This document shows, piece by piece, positions 1 to 10,490 of a DNA stretch of 64,000 nt. The DNA comes from VXPQ01 sp965232485. GTDB taxonomy: Bacteria > Bacteroidota > Rhodothermia > Rhodothermales > VXPQ01. The notes under the pieces were generated by a model. It searched no databases. It saw only the letters and a program-made list of their open reading frames with translations, and was not told the DNA's origin. The number at the start of each line of letters is the position of its first letter. Within the stretch, counting starts at the first letter, position 1. Where the stretch lies: positions 558,001 to 622,000 of the forward strand of contig OZ246975.1 of NCBI GenBank assembly GCA_965232485.1, in the 5' to 3' direction. The translations under genes were made by a program, and so were the position numbers.

Positions 1-620
1 CTTGAGGCATTCCAGGCCCCGGCCTTGTCGAAGAGGGCCTGCACGTCGGGTTTCCCCAGCAAGAGGAATGCAATTACAAGCAACAGCGCAAGGATCGCCG
101 CCGACCCGACCACGCCGAAAACATGCTGGAGCCATCCGGCCACGCCCAGGCCAAGCGCCCCGCTCCACAAGACAAGTTCCACGTCAAAAACCAGGGATAT
201 CCACCCGAAAAAGGCCGCCGCGGCTAAAACGACCGCAAAAACGAGCAGACCCATCGAAACCAGTTTGATGCTTGCGCGCCGACGGAACAGCAAATATCCC
301 GTCATGCCCAAAAATCCCGACAACAGGACGGCCGGGTAGCCCAGAAAACGCGGCACGACCCAATACGCGACCCAGGCGCCCGCCAAGCCGAGCATATTCG
401 ATACCTCGTTTTCTCCGGGAACGAATATATCGCCGAACGTACTGCCTCGAACGATGGCGTCGTCGACGCCCGCGTAGGCGATGAGCGCCAGACAAATCAG
501 AAAGGCCAAGGTCATCGCGACCAGGCCAAGCACTTCGTGCATGCGGTCCGTGGATGCGCCGCGGACCTTTTCGTCGGGACCCTTCCGCCGGTTATGTTTT
601 TTGCCTGATGGTAAAGCCAT
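1..620 (-). CDS. ftsK: DNA translocase FtsK, N-terminal membrane domain (partial)
   Basis: Reading the minus strand from the ATG at 620 gives 206 codons open to the window edge, so only the N-terminal part of the gene is present. After a basic cytoplasmic start (about 26 residues) there are hydrophobic segments near residues 30-50, 77-111, 118-140 and 158-189, the four-helix layout of the FtsK/SpoIIIE membrane anchor. The stretch around residues 76-98 (LGLAGAWVAYWVVPRFLGYP) resembles the conserved part of that anchor in Bacteroidota FtsK. FtsK sits at the division septum and pumps chromosome ends apart; its motor and gamma domains would lie beyond the left edge. The start is weakly marked (an AAGG directly touching the ATG). 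Moderately sure, because the diagnostic ATPase domain is not in view. Confidence 0.72.
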   Translation of the reverse strand, partial: MALPSGKKHNRRKGPDEKVRGASTDRMHEVLGLVAMTLAFLICLALIAYAGVDDAIVRGSTFGDIFVPGENEVSNMLGLAGAWVAYWVVPRFLGYPAVLLSGFLGMTGYLLFRRRASIKLVSMGLLVFAVVLAAAAFFGWISLVFDVELVLWSGALGLGVAGWLQHVFGVVGSAAILALLLVIAFLLLGKPDVQALFDKAGAWNAS

Positions 621-670
621 CCTTCAAGAAAAAAAACCATGGATGCGCAGCGGGAAACATCTTGCCCGCG

Positions 671-1417
671 TTACGCAGCCACGCGGGCCAATTCCGTTTG
701 ATCCAGCACGATCCGGTTATCCCGATAACGGGGAAGCACGGGCACGGCATTAAACCGGAAACAATAATCTACGTCGTCTTCAAATCCTTTGGAGGCGAGC
801 CATTGCGCATGGGCGCCCTGGCGCAAGGTCCTGTCCAGACAATGGCGGTAGCCATCGTACAAGGCAAAGGCCATGCGCGTGGCGTCGGAAATGCCGTCGG
901 GCGGACAGCCTTTCCATAGCCGATCCAGCAAATACCCTGCGCACAGCGTGTCTTCGAGAGAAACCTGTTCCTTCTGGCCCGAGCAAATGATGACAAGGTC
1001 CCGGTCCTCCTCGCAGACCGCCTCGGCCACGCGATCGATATTCAGAAAACATCCCACCAGAAGACGCCTGGCTTTTTGCCCCTTGTGCATGGCGACCGTC
1101 CCGTTGGTCGTACTGAGAATGATGGTCCGACCCTGCACGGTCTCGCGGGTATATTCCAGCGGGGAATTGCCGCAATGATACTTGTCGATGCGATAACCGC
1201 CGCGCTCGCCCCCAAGCAAGTAACTCGAGGAATCGAGATTCGAAGCGATTTTTGCTGCATGATCCAGGTCTGGAACGGGAACGACGCCGCGCGCGCCCCG
1301 GCACAGGGCGGTCACAATAGTAGAGCAAGCCCGGAGCACGTCAATCGCAACCACTATGCGTCCGTTCAACTTTGTTTCCGGCGCGGACTGGGCCGTGATA
1401 AATACTTCGATATGCAT
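671..1417 (-). CDS. comB: 2-phosphosulfolactate phosphatase family protein (ComB-like)
   Basis: A 248-residue protein matching the ComB family in length and motifs: AIDVLRACST (24-33), GGERGG (69-74), GNSPLEYT (83-90) and STTNGT (102-107). The characterised ComB enzymes are Mg-dependent phosphatases that turn 2-phosphosulfolactate into sulfolactate on the way to coenzyme M in methanogens. Many bacteria that make no coenzyme M carry the family, so the substrate here is uncertain; a role in sulfonate or sulfonolipid metabolism is only a guess. It lies 50 bases upstream of ftsK in the same direction and follows gcvT after an 88-base gap. Family assignment is firm, substrate is not. Confidence 0.85.
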   Translation of the reverse strand: MHIEVFITAQSAPETKLNGRIVVAIDVLRACSTIVTALCRGARGVVPVPDLDHAAKIASNLDSSSYLLGGERGGYRIDKYHCGNSPLEYTRETVQGRTIILSTTNGTVAMHKGQKARRLLVGCFLNIDRVAEAVCEEDRDLVIICSGQKEQVSLEDTLCAGYLLDRLWKGCPPDGISDATRMAFALYDGYRHCLDRTLRQGAHAQWLASKGFEDDVDYCFRFNAVPVLPRYRDNRIVLDQTELARVAA

Positions 1418-1505
1418 GGCGGCCTATCGGACAGGGAAAAGAAAAACCATGGACAAATCCATGCAGAAAGATACGCCGCGCCGCATCGCAATATGCAACA
1501 AACGA

Positions 1506-2621
1506 TCAAATTTTGTGCAAGGGAGGCTTTTTAACGACTGCGCGCGTCATACGGGACCGAATGACGATGTCGAGGCGCGCATCCGGCGACGCGCAAGCCG
1601 GATCGGCAGGCACATATCCAAGACCGACGCCGCGCCCAAGCATGGGGGACTGGGCGCCGCTGGTCACCACGCCCGCGCCTGCCGGCGTCGAAATGCCGTA
1701 TCCGCTTCGCGGAACAGCGCCGGGCTTCTCGACGACGAACGCAACCAGTTTTCGGGAAAGCCCTTCCTCGCGGACGCGCTCCAGCGCAGATTTGCCGATG
1801 AAATCGTCCTTGTCCATTCGCACGAATCGGCCCAGTCCGGCCTCGAACGGATGGGTTTCTTCGGTAATATCGTTTCCGTATAAACAAAACCCCGCTTCCA
1901 TGCGCAGGGTGTCCCGGGCGCCCAGGCCCGCCGGTTGCAGTCCTTCGTTCGCTCCAGCCTCAAGCAACCCATCCCAGACCGATCCGGCCACGCCTGCATC
2001 GCAATAAATTTCAAGGCCCGCCTCGCCCGTATAACCCGTCGCGGAAACGATAGCAAGCGACGACCCGGCGAAAAGCCCGCCGGAAACACGCCGAAAGCGA
2101 AAGGGCTTCAGGCCGGCGATATCGGCTCCGATGGCGACTTCCGCAATAGCCCGGGCTCGCGGCCCCTGCACAGCGATGAGCGCCAGCTGGTCGGATACAT
2201 CCTCAATGAGCGCCTTCGCCGGATTATTCCGTATCATCCACAGGAAATCCTTGCTGCGGTTCGCCGCATTGATCACCAGCAGGTATTCGTCTTCGGCAAG
2301 GCGATATGCGATCAAGTCGTCCACGACGCCGCCGTTTTCCAGGCACATGCAGGTATAGATCGCCTGTCCGGGCTGCATCGATACCGCGTCGTTGGTAATC
2401 AAATAGTGAACGCACTCGGCGGCGTGCGGACCGCGAACGAGGACTTCGCCCATATGGCTCACATCAAAAAGTCCCGCCGCTCGCCGCACCGCGCGATGTT
2501 CTTCAAGGACGCCGCCGGCATAGCGCAGCGGCATTTCATAGCCGGCAAACGACGTCATCCGTCCGCCAAGCGCAACATGCCAATCATATAACGGCGTTTT
2601 CCGAAGCGATGCAGTTTCCAT
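1506..2621 (-). CDS. gcvT: Glycine cleavage system T protein (aminomethyltransferase)
   Basis: The 371-residue product has the normal GcvT length. It carries the hallmark N-terminal LFDVSHMGE (51-59), the GVVDDLIAYR segment near residue 97, ATGYTGEAGLEIY near 197 and the ARDTLRMEAG...YGNDI region that holds the folate and active-site aspartate. The enzyme takes the aminomethyl group from lipoylated H protein, releases ammonia and makes 5,10-methylene-tetrahydrofolate. No gcvH or gcvP is nearby, so the system is split across the genome. No glycine-riboswitch-like leader is seen: only 23 bases separate it from tyrA upstream, and those contain a degenerate copy of the dispersed repeat end (GTCAGCGTATTCC on the coding strand). 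Confidence 0.95.
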   Translation of the reverse strand: METASLRKTPLYDWHVALGGRMTSFAGYEMPLRYAGGVLEEHRAVRRAAGLFDVSHMGEVLVRGPHAAECVHYLITNDAVSMQPGQAIYTCMCLENGGVVDDLIAYRLAEDEYLLVINAANRSKDFLWMIRNNPAKALIEDVSDQLALIAVQGPRARAIAEVAIGADIAGLKPFRFRRVSGGLFAGSSLAIVSATGYTGEAGLEIYCDAGVAGSVWDGLLEAGANEGLQPAGLGARDTLRMEAGFCLYGNDITEETHPFEAGLGRFVRMDKDDFIGKSALERVREEGLSRKLVAFVVEKPGAVPRSGYGISTPAGAGVVTSGAQSPMLGRGVGLGYVPADPACASPDARLDIVIRSRMTRAVVKKPPLHKI

Positions 2622-2644
2622 GGCTCTCTTTAGGAATACGCTGA

Positions 2645-3748
2645 CTACAAGCGCCAGGCCGTATAGCCGGCATGGTTCAGTGTCCGGGCGGCTGCCGTCG
2701 CGACGTCGTCCTCCGCGAAACCCATGCGAAAAGCGCCGCCGGTTCCTTCGCGAATCTTGAGGAGTTCAATATCCTTGATATTCAAGGATGCCTCGTACAA
2801 AATCTTTGTAATCGAAAAGAGTTCGCCCGGATCGTCTTTCGCATAGACGTACACGTCCGCAAGCGGTTGCAGAAACCCTTTCGTGTTGCGAGGAATCGTT
2901 TCCCTTGTGGACCGGGCCTCCCGGAACTGGTCTTGCAATGTGTTCATGTCGCCGCGGGCGATTTCCCCGCGAAGCAGGTCCATGCGCGCGGCAAACGAAT
3001 CAAGCACTTCCAGAATACGCGCATCGTTCGTGGACAGAATGTCGCTCCACACATCGAATGGGGAAGAAGCAATGCGGGTCATATCCCGAAACCCTCCGGC
3101 GGCCAATTGCAGAAAGGCCTCGTCGCGTCCGTTTTCCTGCGCCACATGGTTCATAAGCGCCACGGCAAGCAACTGCGGAAGGTGGCTGACCAACGCCGCA
3201 ATGCGGTCGTGTCGATCAGGAGGTAGCATCAGAACGCGCGCGCCGGTCGTCGCAATCAGGTCCAGAAACGCGGCCTGCTCCCGTTTCAGCGCCGAAACAT
3301 CCGTCGCGGCGGGCGGGCAAAGCACCCATGCTGCGTTTTCGAACAACAACGCATCGGCCTGGTCGACGCCCCGACGTTCGGAACCCGCCATGGGATGTCC
3401 CCCTACGAACAGGGCGTGCGAAGGCAAGGTTTTAGCGGCCCAGGATGAAACCGGACCTTTTACAGAACCCGTATCCGTAACCACGGCGCCGGGCCGGACA
3501 TGTGGCGCAATATGTTCCAGCAACTGCAATACAGACTGGACCGGGGTGGCCAGCACGATGACGTCGGCGTCGGAAACAGCCTCCTCTGCAGAAGACGCGA
3601 CCTCGTCAAGCGCGCCCATTGCGAGCGCCTTGTCCAGCGTGGCCGGTTCGTCAAAACCGACGATCCGGACGCCCTGCGCCTGCTTTTTCCATACGAGGCC
3701 AAGGGATCCGCCGATCAGGCCAACGCCAATGATGGCAACGCGTTGCAT
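2645..3748 (-). CDS. tyrA: Prephenate dehydrogenase with C-terminal ACT domain
   Basis: A 367-residue enzyme of tyrosine synthesis that oxidises and decarboxylates prephenate to 4-hydroxyphenylpyruvate. The Rossmann fingerprint VAIIGVGLIGGSLGL is at residues 4-18, followed by ATPVQ, TDTGSVKG (about 91) and the substrate-site GGHPMAGSE (about 117). The last 70 residues (from LADVYVYAKDDPGELFSITKI) form an ACT domain, the usual tyrosine-sensing module, so feedback inhibition is likely. It is not fused to chorismate mutase. It sits between clpC upstream and gcvT downstream, all on the minus strand with short gaps, but no other aromatic amino acid gene is adjacent. Confidence 0.95.
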   Translation of the reverse strand: MQRVAIIGVGLIGGSLGLVWKKQAQGVRIVGFDEPATLDKALAMGALDEVASSAEEAVSDADVIVLATPVQSVLQLLEHIAPHVRPGAVVTDTGSVKGPVSSWAAKTLPSHALFVGGHPMAGSERRGVDQADALLFENAAWVLCPPAATDVSALKREQAAFLDLIATTGARVLMLPPDRHDRIAALVSHLPQLLAVALMNHVAQENGRDEAFLQLAAGGFRDMTRIASSPFDVWSDILSTNDARILEVLDSFAARMDLLRGEIARGDMNTLQDQFREARSTRETIPRNTKGFLQPLADVYVYAKDDPGELFSITKILYEASLNIKDIELLKIREGTGGAFRMGFAEDDVATAAARTLNHAGYTAWRL

Positions 3749-3797
3749 AGAAAACGACGAGATCGATGGGCGTTCGCAAGGAGCAGCAAAAACAAGG

Positions 3798-6386
<2,589 letters not shown>

Positions 6387-6400
6387 AGGATAAAACGAGG

Positions 6401-6769
6401 CTACGCAGCAAAGCTGGACCCACACCCGCATGTTTGCGTCGCATTCGGGTTCTCAAAGGTGAACCCGCGCGCATTCAGGCCGTCATGGTAATCTACCGTG
6501 ACGCCCATAAGATACAATCCATGGCGCTTATCCATGTATACCGTGACGCCATCAATTTCAAAACGCGCGTCGTGTTCGCGCATTTTGTCGAACCCGAGAA
6601 TATAACTCATGCCTGAACAACCGCCTCCCCGGACGCCTACGCGGAGGTTGAATCCCTCGGGAATATCCCGGGTGGACATGATTTTGCGAATTTCCCTCGC
6701 GGCGCGATCGCTGAGCGCGATGGGCGCAGGCTGTGTCCTCGCTTGAATGGCGATCTCGTCGGCAGGCAT
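6401..6769 (-). CDS. A-type iron-sulfur carrier (HesB/IscA/ErpA family)
   Basis: A 122-residue HesB-like protein. The three cluster-binding cysteines are in the family spacing: Cys51 in RGGGCSGMSY, and Cys114 and Cys116 in the C-terminal TCGCGSSF. Such proteins bind or deliver Fe-S clusters to apo-enzymes in the cytoplasm. The open frame runs 85 codons further upstream, but that part is low-complexity shadow sequence and MPADEIAIQA precedes the conserved core by the usual distance. It ends 14 bases before clpC, so the two may be cotranscribed. No iscS, iscU or suf genes are in the window, so whether this is IscA, ErpA or SufA cannot be decided. Confidence 0.9.
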   Translation of the reverse strand: MPADEIAIQARTQPAPIALSDRAAREIRKIMSTRDIPEGFNLRVGVRGGGCSGMSYILGFDKMREHDARFEIDGVTVYMDKRHGLYLMGVTVDYHDGLNARGFTFENPNATQTCGCGSSFAA

Positions 6770-6866
6770 GATCCGAACGTGTTTACGTAACCTGATGTAA
6801 TTGCGTGCGAGAGGGGGCTTTGGAAGGTGAACGATGGCCTGCGGGCGCGGTTCCGCAGTCACATCG

Positions 6867-8597
6867 TCAATAGCGGCGCGCAAGCGCCACAGGCGCCTTG
6901 AATACCTCCATGACCTTGTCGCGGGCGTCCCAAGCCTCGACGAAAACAATGTATATGCCGGTTTGCAGGCGACGATCCGCATGATCCCGACCGTCCCAGA
7001 ACAACTCGGTCGATTCCGTAACAAGGCGAGATCCTACCAGTTCCCGCACTTGGTTTCCCGCCAGGTCGAACACCAGTGCGCGAATCCTCGACACGCCGGG
7101 AGAAAAAACGCATCGGATGCGCGCGATATCGTCTACGCCATCCCGATCCGGAGAAAAGGGATTCGGGGACACTTCCATGCCCTGCCCGGACAGGGAAGGG
7201 GTCCCGGCGATACGCACCGAATTGGGTCGCCCCGGCGTTCCGCCTTCCGGCGCCGCCGAACTGGTCCAGTTTTGCGGATCGTTTCCGGGCGCATCCGGAT
7301 CGATCCGTTCCAGCGTAACGCCCCGGGTTTCCAGTACGTCCGGATGATGCCACGAAGGGTCGTACCGTATGTCGTCCAGCACCTCGCCGTCTTCTCCGTG
7401 TATCCGGATGCGATCCCCATCGTTGCGCAGGCTAAACCCCTTGCCTGTCGCCACGAAAACGCTTTCATGCTCCATGGACGCGGCGGCGAACAACGCATAG
7501 CCGTCAGGATCCAACCCCGCGAACCGATTTTCCACGCGGACCGTGTCGGCGTCTCCCGATTCGTCCGGATCGCGTGTTCGATAGAGCCCGTCTATATATA
7601 TCCGGCGACCGGACCGGTTAGCCAATTCGATGAATTCCGTCTGGTTCGGCAGGCCGTCGTACGCGTCGGAAAATGGTTCGTACAGTATTTCGTTCACCAC
7701 AAGGTCCTGCGCGGCGGGACGATAGTGCACCGGCGCCGATAATGGCGCCGAAATATTTCCCCGCAGATCGGATACCGCTTCGATCCGCACGAATCCTCCG
7801 GATACGGAACCCGGAAACGATACCCGCAATGCGTCCGGCTCAAGCGCCTGCACATCCTCTGCCGCAAGGGTTTCCAGCCGAATCGAGGCGGGCGAAATGG
7901 GCTCGGCGCGGATCGGTTCGTCGAAATAAAGGTCCAGCTGCCTGTCGCCGAGCGCTTTGGCGAAAACCAGCGACGGACCGGTTACATCGGGGGCGTATTG
8001 GCTGTTTTGGGCGCCCGGCGTAGCCCCGAGCGCATCCACGGACAGCGCAAAGTTGTACGAATCCGACGGGGCGGACGGATCAATGCGTTCCAGGGATCGG
8101 CCTGCTTCCACCGCGCTTCCGGCATAAAAAAGCGAATCGATCACTGTGTCGCCGGATTCGAGCACGATGGCGTCGCCGCCGTTATTCAGAGAGGCCCAAC
8201 GAGCCGGCGCTCCATAGGGAACTCCGCCGAAACGATTGGAAAAGGCCATGCCGTCCGCCACGATCACCCGGTAGGCCCCGGGCGGAAACGGCGACGCCGC
8301 TTCGGCGAGTCGAATCGGTGCGGACGACGCATCCCGGATCGTCAAGTCCCGAAGATCGAACGTGACCGTACCGCGATTGAACAGTTCGATGAACTCCGAC
8401 CCGGAAGCAAGCGGACGAGGATACGCCTCATTGATTACGATATCCCCGACGGCGATCTTCCCGGACTGCGGGGGTCGGGAAATGTCCGTCGCGCGGTCCT
8501 CGCCGGACGCGCCTCGATAAGACTGGGCGAAGGCGGACGACGGGCATAGACCTGCCGCCAGCAGGAGGAATGCAGCAACGAAGCAAGGGACGCGCAT
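6867..8597 (-). CDS. Secreted lamin-tail-domain protein with FlgD-like C-terminus
   Basis: A 576-residue exported protein. Residues 1-24 form a signal peptide (MRVPCFVAAFLLLAAGLCPS, cleavage near AFA-QS). Two lamin-tail-like beta domains follow, one starting at IVINEAYPRPLASGSEFIEL (about 53) and a second around VVNEILYEPFSDAY...TEFIELAN. Between them is an SbsA/Ig-like segment of the VTGPSLVFAKALGDRQLDLYF type. The C-terminus (SPNPFSPDRDGVDDIARI ... VFDLAGNQVREL ... WDGRD ... GIYIVFVEAWD) is the FlgD-like Ig fold common at the ends of surface or type-IX-like secreted proteins in this group. It is likely a cell-surface or extracellular structural protein; its partner is unknown. The open frame begins 37 codons upstream, but the signal peptide fixes the start at 8597. 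Confidence 0.82.
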   Translation of the reverse strand: MRVPCFVAAFLLLAAGLCPSSAFAQSYRGASGEDRATDISRPPQSGKIAVGDIVINEAYPRPLASGSEFIELFNRGTVTFDLRDLTIRDASSAPIRLAEAASPFPPGAYRVIVADGMAFSNRFGGVPYGAPARWASLNNGGDAIVLESGDTVIDSLFYAGSAVEAGRSLERIDPSAPSDSYNFALSVDALGATPGAQNSQYAPDVTGPSLVFAKALGDRQLDLYFDEPIRAEPISPASIRLETLAAEDVQALEPDALRVSFPGSVSGGFVRIEAVSDLRGNISAPLSAPVHYRPAAQDLVVNEILYEPFSDAYDGLPNQTEFIELANRSGRRIYIDGLYRTRDPDESGDADTVRVENRFAGLDPDGYALFAAASMEHESVFVATGKGFSLRNDGDRIRIHGEDGEVLDDIRYDPSWHHPDVLETRGVTLERIDPDAPGNDPQNWTSSAAPEGGTPGRPNSVRIAGTPSLSGQGMEVSPNPFSPDRDGVDDIARIRCVFSPGVSRIRALVFDLAGNQVRELVGSRLVTESTELFWDGRDHADRRLQTGIYIVFVEAWDARDKVMEVFKAPVALARRY

Positions 8598-8785
8598 GGG
8601 GCCGGAGCATATGTAAATGTCCCCCTTAAGACCCCGCGACGCGGGAAACATAACCTTCCCGGAAATTTTTTTGAGAATCGCCTGCTGCAAGGACGATTTT
8701 CCCGTCAAGAAGGGACGGCGAACTGATGAAAAGGGCGTCCAGAAAAACGTGTCCCTCGCAGTCTTCCCAAGGGTGCTTCCCGATC

Positions 8786-8885
8786 GATACGCACCGAATC
8801 CGCCGCGTTTTTCGCTGATTTCAACGACGCCGTCACCTCGTGCTTTACGCGCGAAAGTGAAACGCCGATCAGAGCGTCCTTAATT
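8786..8885 (+). repeat. Dispersed repeat type B, left copy
   Basis: This stretch resembles 9066-9180 in the same orientation. Shared blocks are gaatccg, then a T-rich run, cgctgattt, aacga, and at the end gatcagag followed by tccttaa. It is more diverged than the type A copies. It ends in a small palindrome, ccttaattattaagg. Its end faces the end of the type A copy at 8922 in inverted orientation (..atcagagcgtccttaa / ttaaggatactctgat..). Confidence 0.6.
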
Positions 8886-8921
8886 ATTAAGGTCTCGAAA
8901 ATTTCCGCCTCAATTATTTAA

Positions 8922-9004
8922 GGATACTCTGATTAAGTCCTCAAAGCTCAGAGGCGGCGAGAGGTGCGCTGGCAAGGAATGACGAAGCAATGTGGCAGGC
9001 CCCA
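8922..9004 (-). repeat. Dispersed repeat type A, copy 1
   Basis: An 83-base sequence starting ggatactctgattaagtcc. It is closely matched by the reverse complement of 16825-16893 and, directly, by 29893-29975. Long shared blocks with 16825-16893 are ggatactctgattaagtcc, aagctcagaggc and ctggcaaggaatgacgaagc. The copy at 29893 also shares ggcaggcccc at the far end. It is non-coding in all three places. Confidence 0.8.
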
Positions 9005-9046
9005 TATAATGAGGAATGACACAGCCAGCGCACCTCTCGCCGCCTC
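8951..9046. repeat. Perfect 23-bp inverted repeat with 50-base loop
   Basis: The arm at 8951-8973 (begins gaggcggcgagaggtgcg) is exactly the reverse complement of 9024-9046. The 50-base loop carries the nonamer aggaatgac twice (8976 and 9012 regions) as a direct repeat. Transcribed in either direction this would form a very stable stem. There is no T-run after it, so it does not look like an ordinary intrinsic terminator. The left arm lies inside type A repeat copy 1. Confidence 0.9.
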
Positions 9047-9065
9047 CCGAAGGGCGCGTCACGCC

Positions 9066-9180
9066 CGGGACAGCGCGAATCCGAAGTATTTTCCGCTGAT
9101 TTAAACGATGTAAGCACCATGTCTTGCACGCACGAACGCGACGTGCTGAGCGAAGTGGTTTTGATCAGAGTATCCTTAAG
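9066..9180 (+). repeat. Dispersed repeat type B, right copy
   Basis: Second copy of the sequence seen at 8786-8885, ending ttttgatcagagtatccttaag. Its reverse complement begins ggatactctgatcaaaaccac and is partly matched by 28088-28125 (ggatacattgatcaaaaccacc ... ctcagcgcgtcgc), so this type is also dispersed. Confidence 0.65.
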
Positions 9181-9221
9181 AAGCCGCCAGGGCGCCTTCC
9201 CGTTGGCGCGGGACAGGAAGG

Positions 9222-10490
9222 TCAACCGACGCCTTGGTCGAGGTGGGCGCAAAGCACATGGGCCATGAGCAGGGCGGTGGGCGTCAGGGCGCGTTCGTCG
9301 ATGTCGAAGCGGGCGTTATGCAGAGGCCAGGCCGTTTCGGGGCCAGAACAAGTGCCTGCCCGAAGCAGCAAGCCCGGCGCCTTTTCCAGATAATGCCCGA
9401 AATCCTCCGAACCCATGCTGGGGAGAGGAATCGGCAAGACCGCTTCATTCCCGTAGAGAGACCGGATGACGGAGGCAGCGTGCCGGGCGAGGCGGGCGTC
9501 GTTGCGCACGGCGGGCGCCCCGGGCAACAGGTCAACGTCTGCCGAGGCCCCGTACAGCCGGGCCGTTTCATGGGCCATGCGCTCGACGCGTCGCCGGATG
9601 GATGTGCGTTCTTCAGGGTCCGTGGTGCGAATCGTGCCCCCGAATTCCGCCTGGTCGGGAATCACATTGTACGCATTCCCCGCATGGAACCGGCAAATGG
9701 TCAGGACCGATGCCTTGCGCACATCCGAAAAACGTCCCGTAAGTTGATAGAGCGCCTGGACAATCTGGCTGGCTACCCAAATAGTATCCACAGATTCATG
9801 GGGCCGCGCCGAATGCCCGGTGCCCGGCGCCTTGACCGTAATGCGAAACCGGTCCGTAGAGGACGTAATCGGGCCGTCCTGTACGCCGTACGCGCCCACC
9901 GGCAGGGTGGGGTCCGCATGTATGGCGTAGATGCTCTGCACCCCGTCCAGCACGCCGTCCCGGATCATATCCACCGCGCCCCCGGGCGCGCCTTCCTCGT
10001 CCGGCTGGAATAATACGCGCACCGCGCCGCGAAGGCGCTCCCGATTCCGATGCAGGATAAGCGCTACGCCAATCCCGACCGCCGTATGCGCATCGTGTCC
10101 GCACAGATGGGCAAACCCTGGCCGCTCCGAAGCATATTCTACGGATTTGGCGTCCTGAATGGGCAAGGCGTCCATATCTGCCCGGTACGCAAGGGTCGGA
10201 CCATCCTCCGCCCCCCGAATATCCGTGTAAAGACCGGTGGTCGCGAGCGGGCCCGTAACGATTAGCCCGTGCCGCTCCAGCGCGTCGCGCACCAGCGCAC
10301 TGGTGCGATGCTCGTCAAAACCCGGTTCGGGATGGCGATGAATCCAGCGCCGTACGTCGCGCAGCAACGCCGCAAATTCCTCCGACGGAACGACGCTTTC
10401 CGGCGCTCCGGCAGGCCCGTTCAAGGAAGGAATATCCGTTATGGCGCGTATCTGTTTCAAACCATTCCGCTGCGTTTTCGGAAAAACCAT
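9222..10490 (-). CDS. M20 family metal-dependent amidohydrolase
   Basis: A 422-residue enzyme of the M20D branch (hippurate hydrolase, IAA-amino acid hydrolase, N-acetyl-diaminopimelate deacetylase type). Visible motifs: YRADMDALPI (102-111), LCGHDAHTAVGIG (129-141) with the catalytic Cys/His metal ligands, FQPDEEGAPGG (161-171) and GSEDFGHYLE near the C-terminus. The usual IHVxP motif reads IHADP (190-194). It hydrolyses an amide bond of an N-acylated amino acid or similar; the substrate cannot be read from sequence. The ATG used overlaps the end of the upstream VWA gene by 34 bases, and the first 35 residues are poorly conserved, so a later non-ATG start is possible. Confidence 0.9.
   Translation of the reverse strand: MVFPKTQRNGLKQIRAITDIPSLNGPAGAPESVVPSEEFAALLRDVRRWIHRHPEPGFDEHRTSALVRDALERHGLIVTGPLATTGLYTDIRGAEDGPTLAYRADMDALPIQDAKSVEYASERPGFAHLCGHDAHTAVGIGVALILHRNRERLRGAVRVLFQPDEEGAPGGAVDMIRDGVLDGVQSIYAIHADPTLPVGAYGVQDGPITSSTDRFRITVKAPGTGHSARPHESVDTIWVASQIVQALYQLTGRFSDVRKASVLTICRFHAGNAYNVIPDQAEFGGTIRTTDPEERTSIRRRVERMAHETARLYGASADVDLLPGAPAVRNDARLARHAASVIRSLYGNEAVLPIPLPSMGSEDFGHYLEKAPGLLLRAGTCSGPETAWPLHNARFDIDERALTPTALLMAHVLCAHLDQGVG

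Larger units (their letters stand above)
8598..9221. other. Long non-coding gap packed with repeats
   Basis: No credible gene lies in these 624 bases. The left part (8598-8780) shows nothing recognised except a small hairpin followed by Ts (GGGAA...TTCCC, about 8640-8670). From about 8786 to 9180 the gap holds two diverged direct copies of one repeat type, one copy of the dispersed ggatactctgattaag repeat, and a perfect 23-bp inverted repeat. Details are given in the separate repeat entries. A 103-residue minus-strand open frame across it (8941-9252) is repeat-derived and not believed to be a gene. Confidence 0.7.

Noticed and set aside
2622..2644. A glycine riboswitch before gcvT
   Set aside because: The gap is 23 bases, far too short for one, and no matching sequence was seen.
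8868..8935. A CRISPR-like repeated sequence near 8.9 kb
   Set aside because: Only diverged, inverted and nested copies occur, with no regular spacers or cas genes.
8941..9252. A 103-codon minus-strand open frame across the repeat gap
   Set aside because: It is made of the dispersed repeats and the inverted repeat; its start lies in the 3' end of the M20 gene; no similarity to any family I know.
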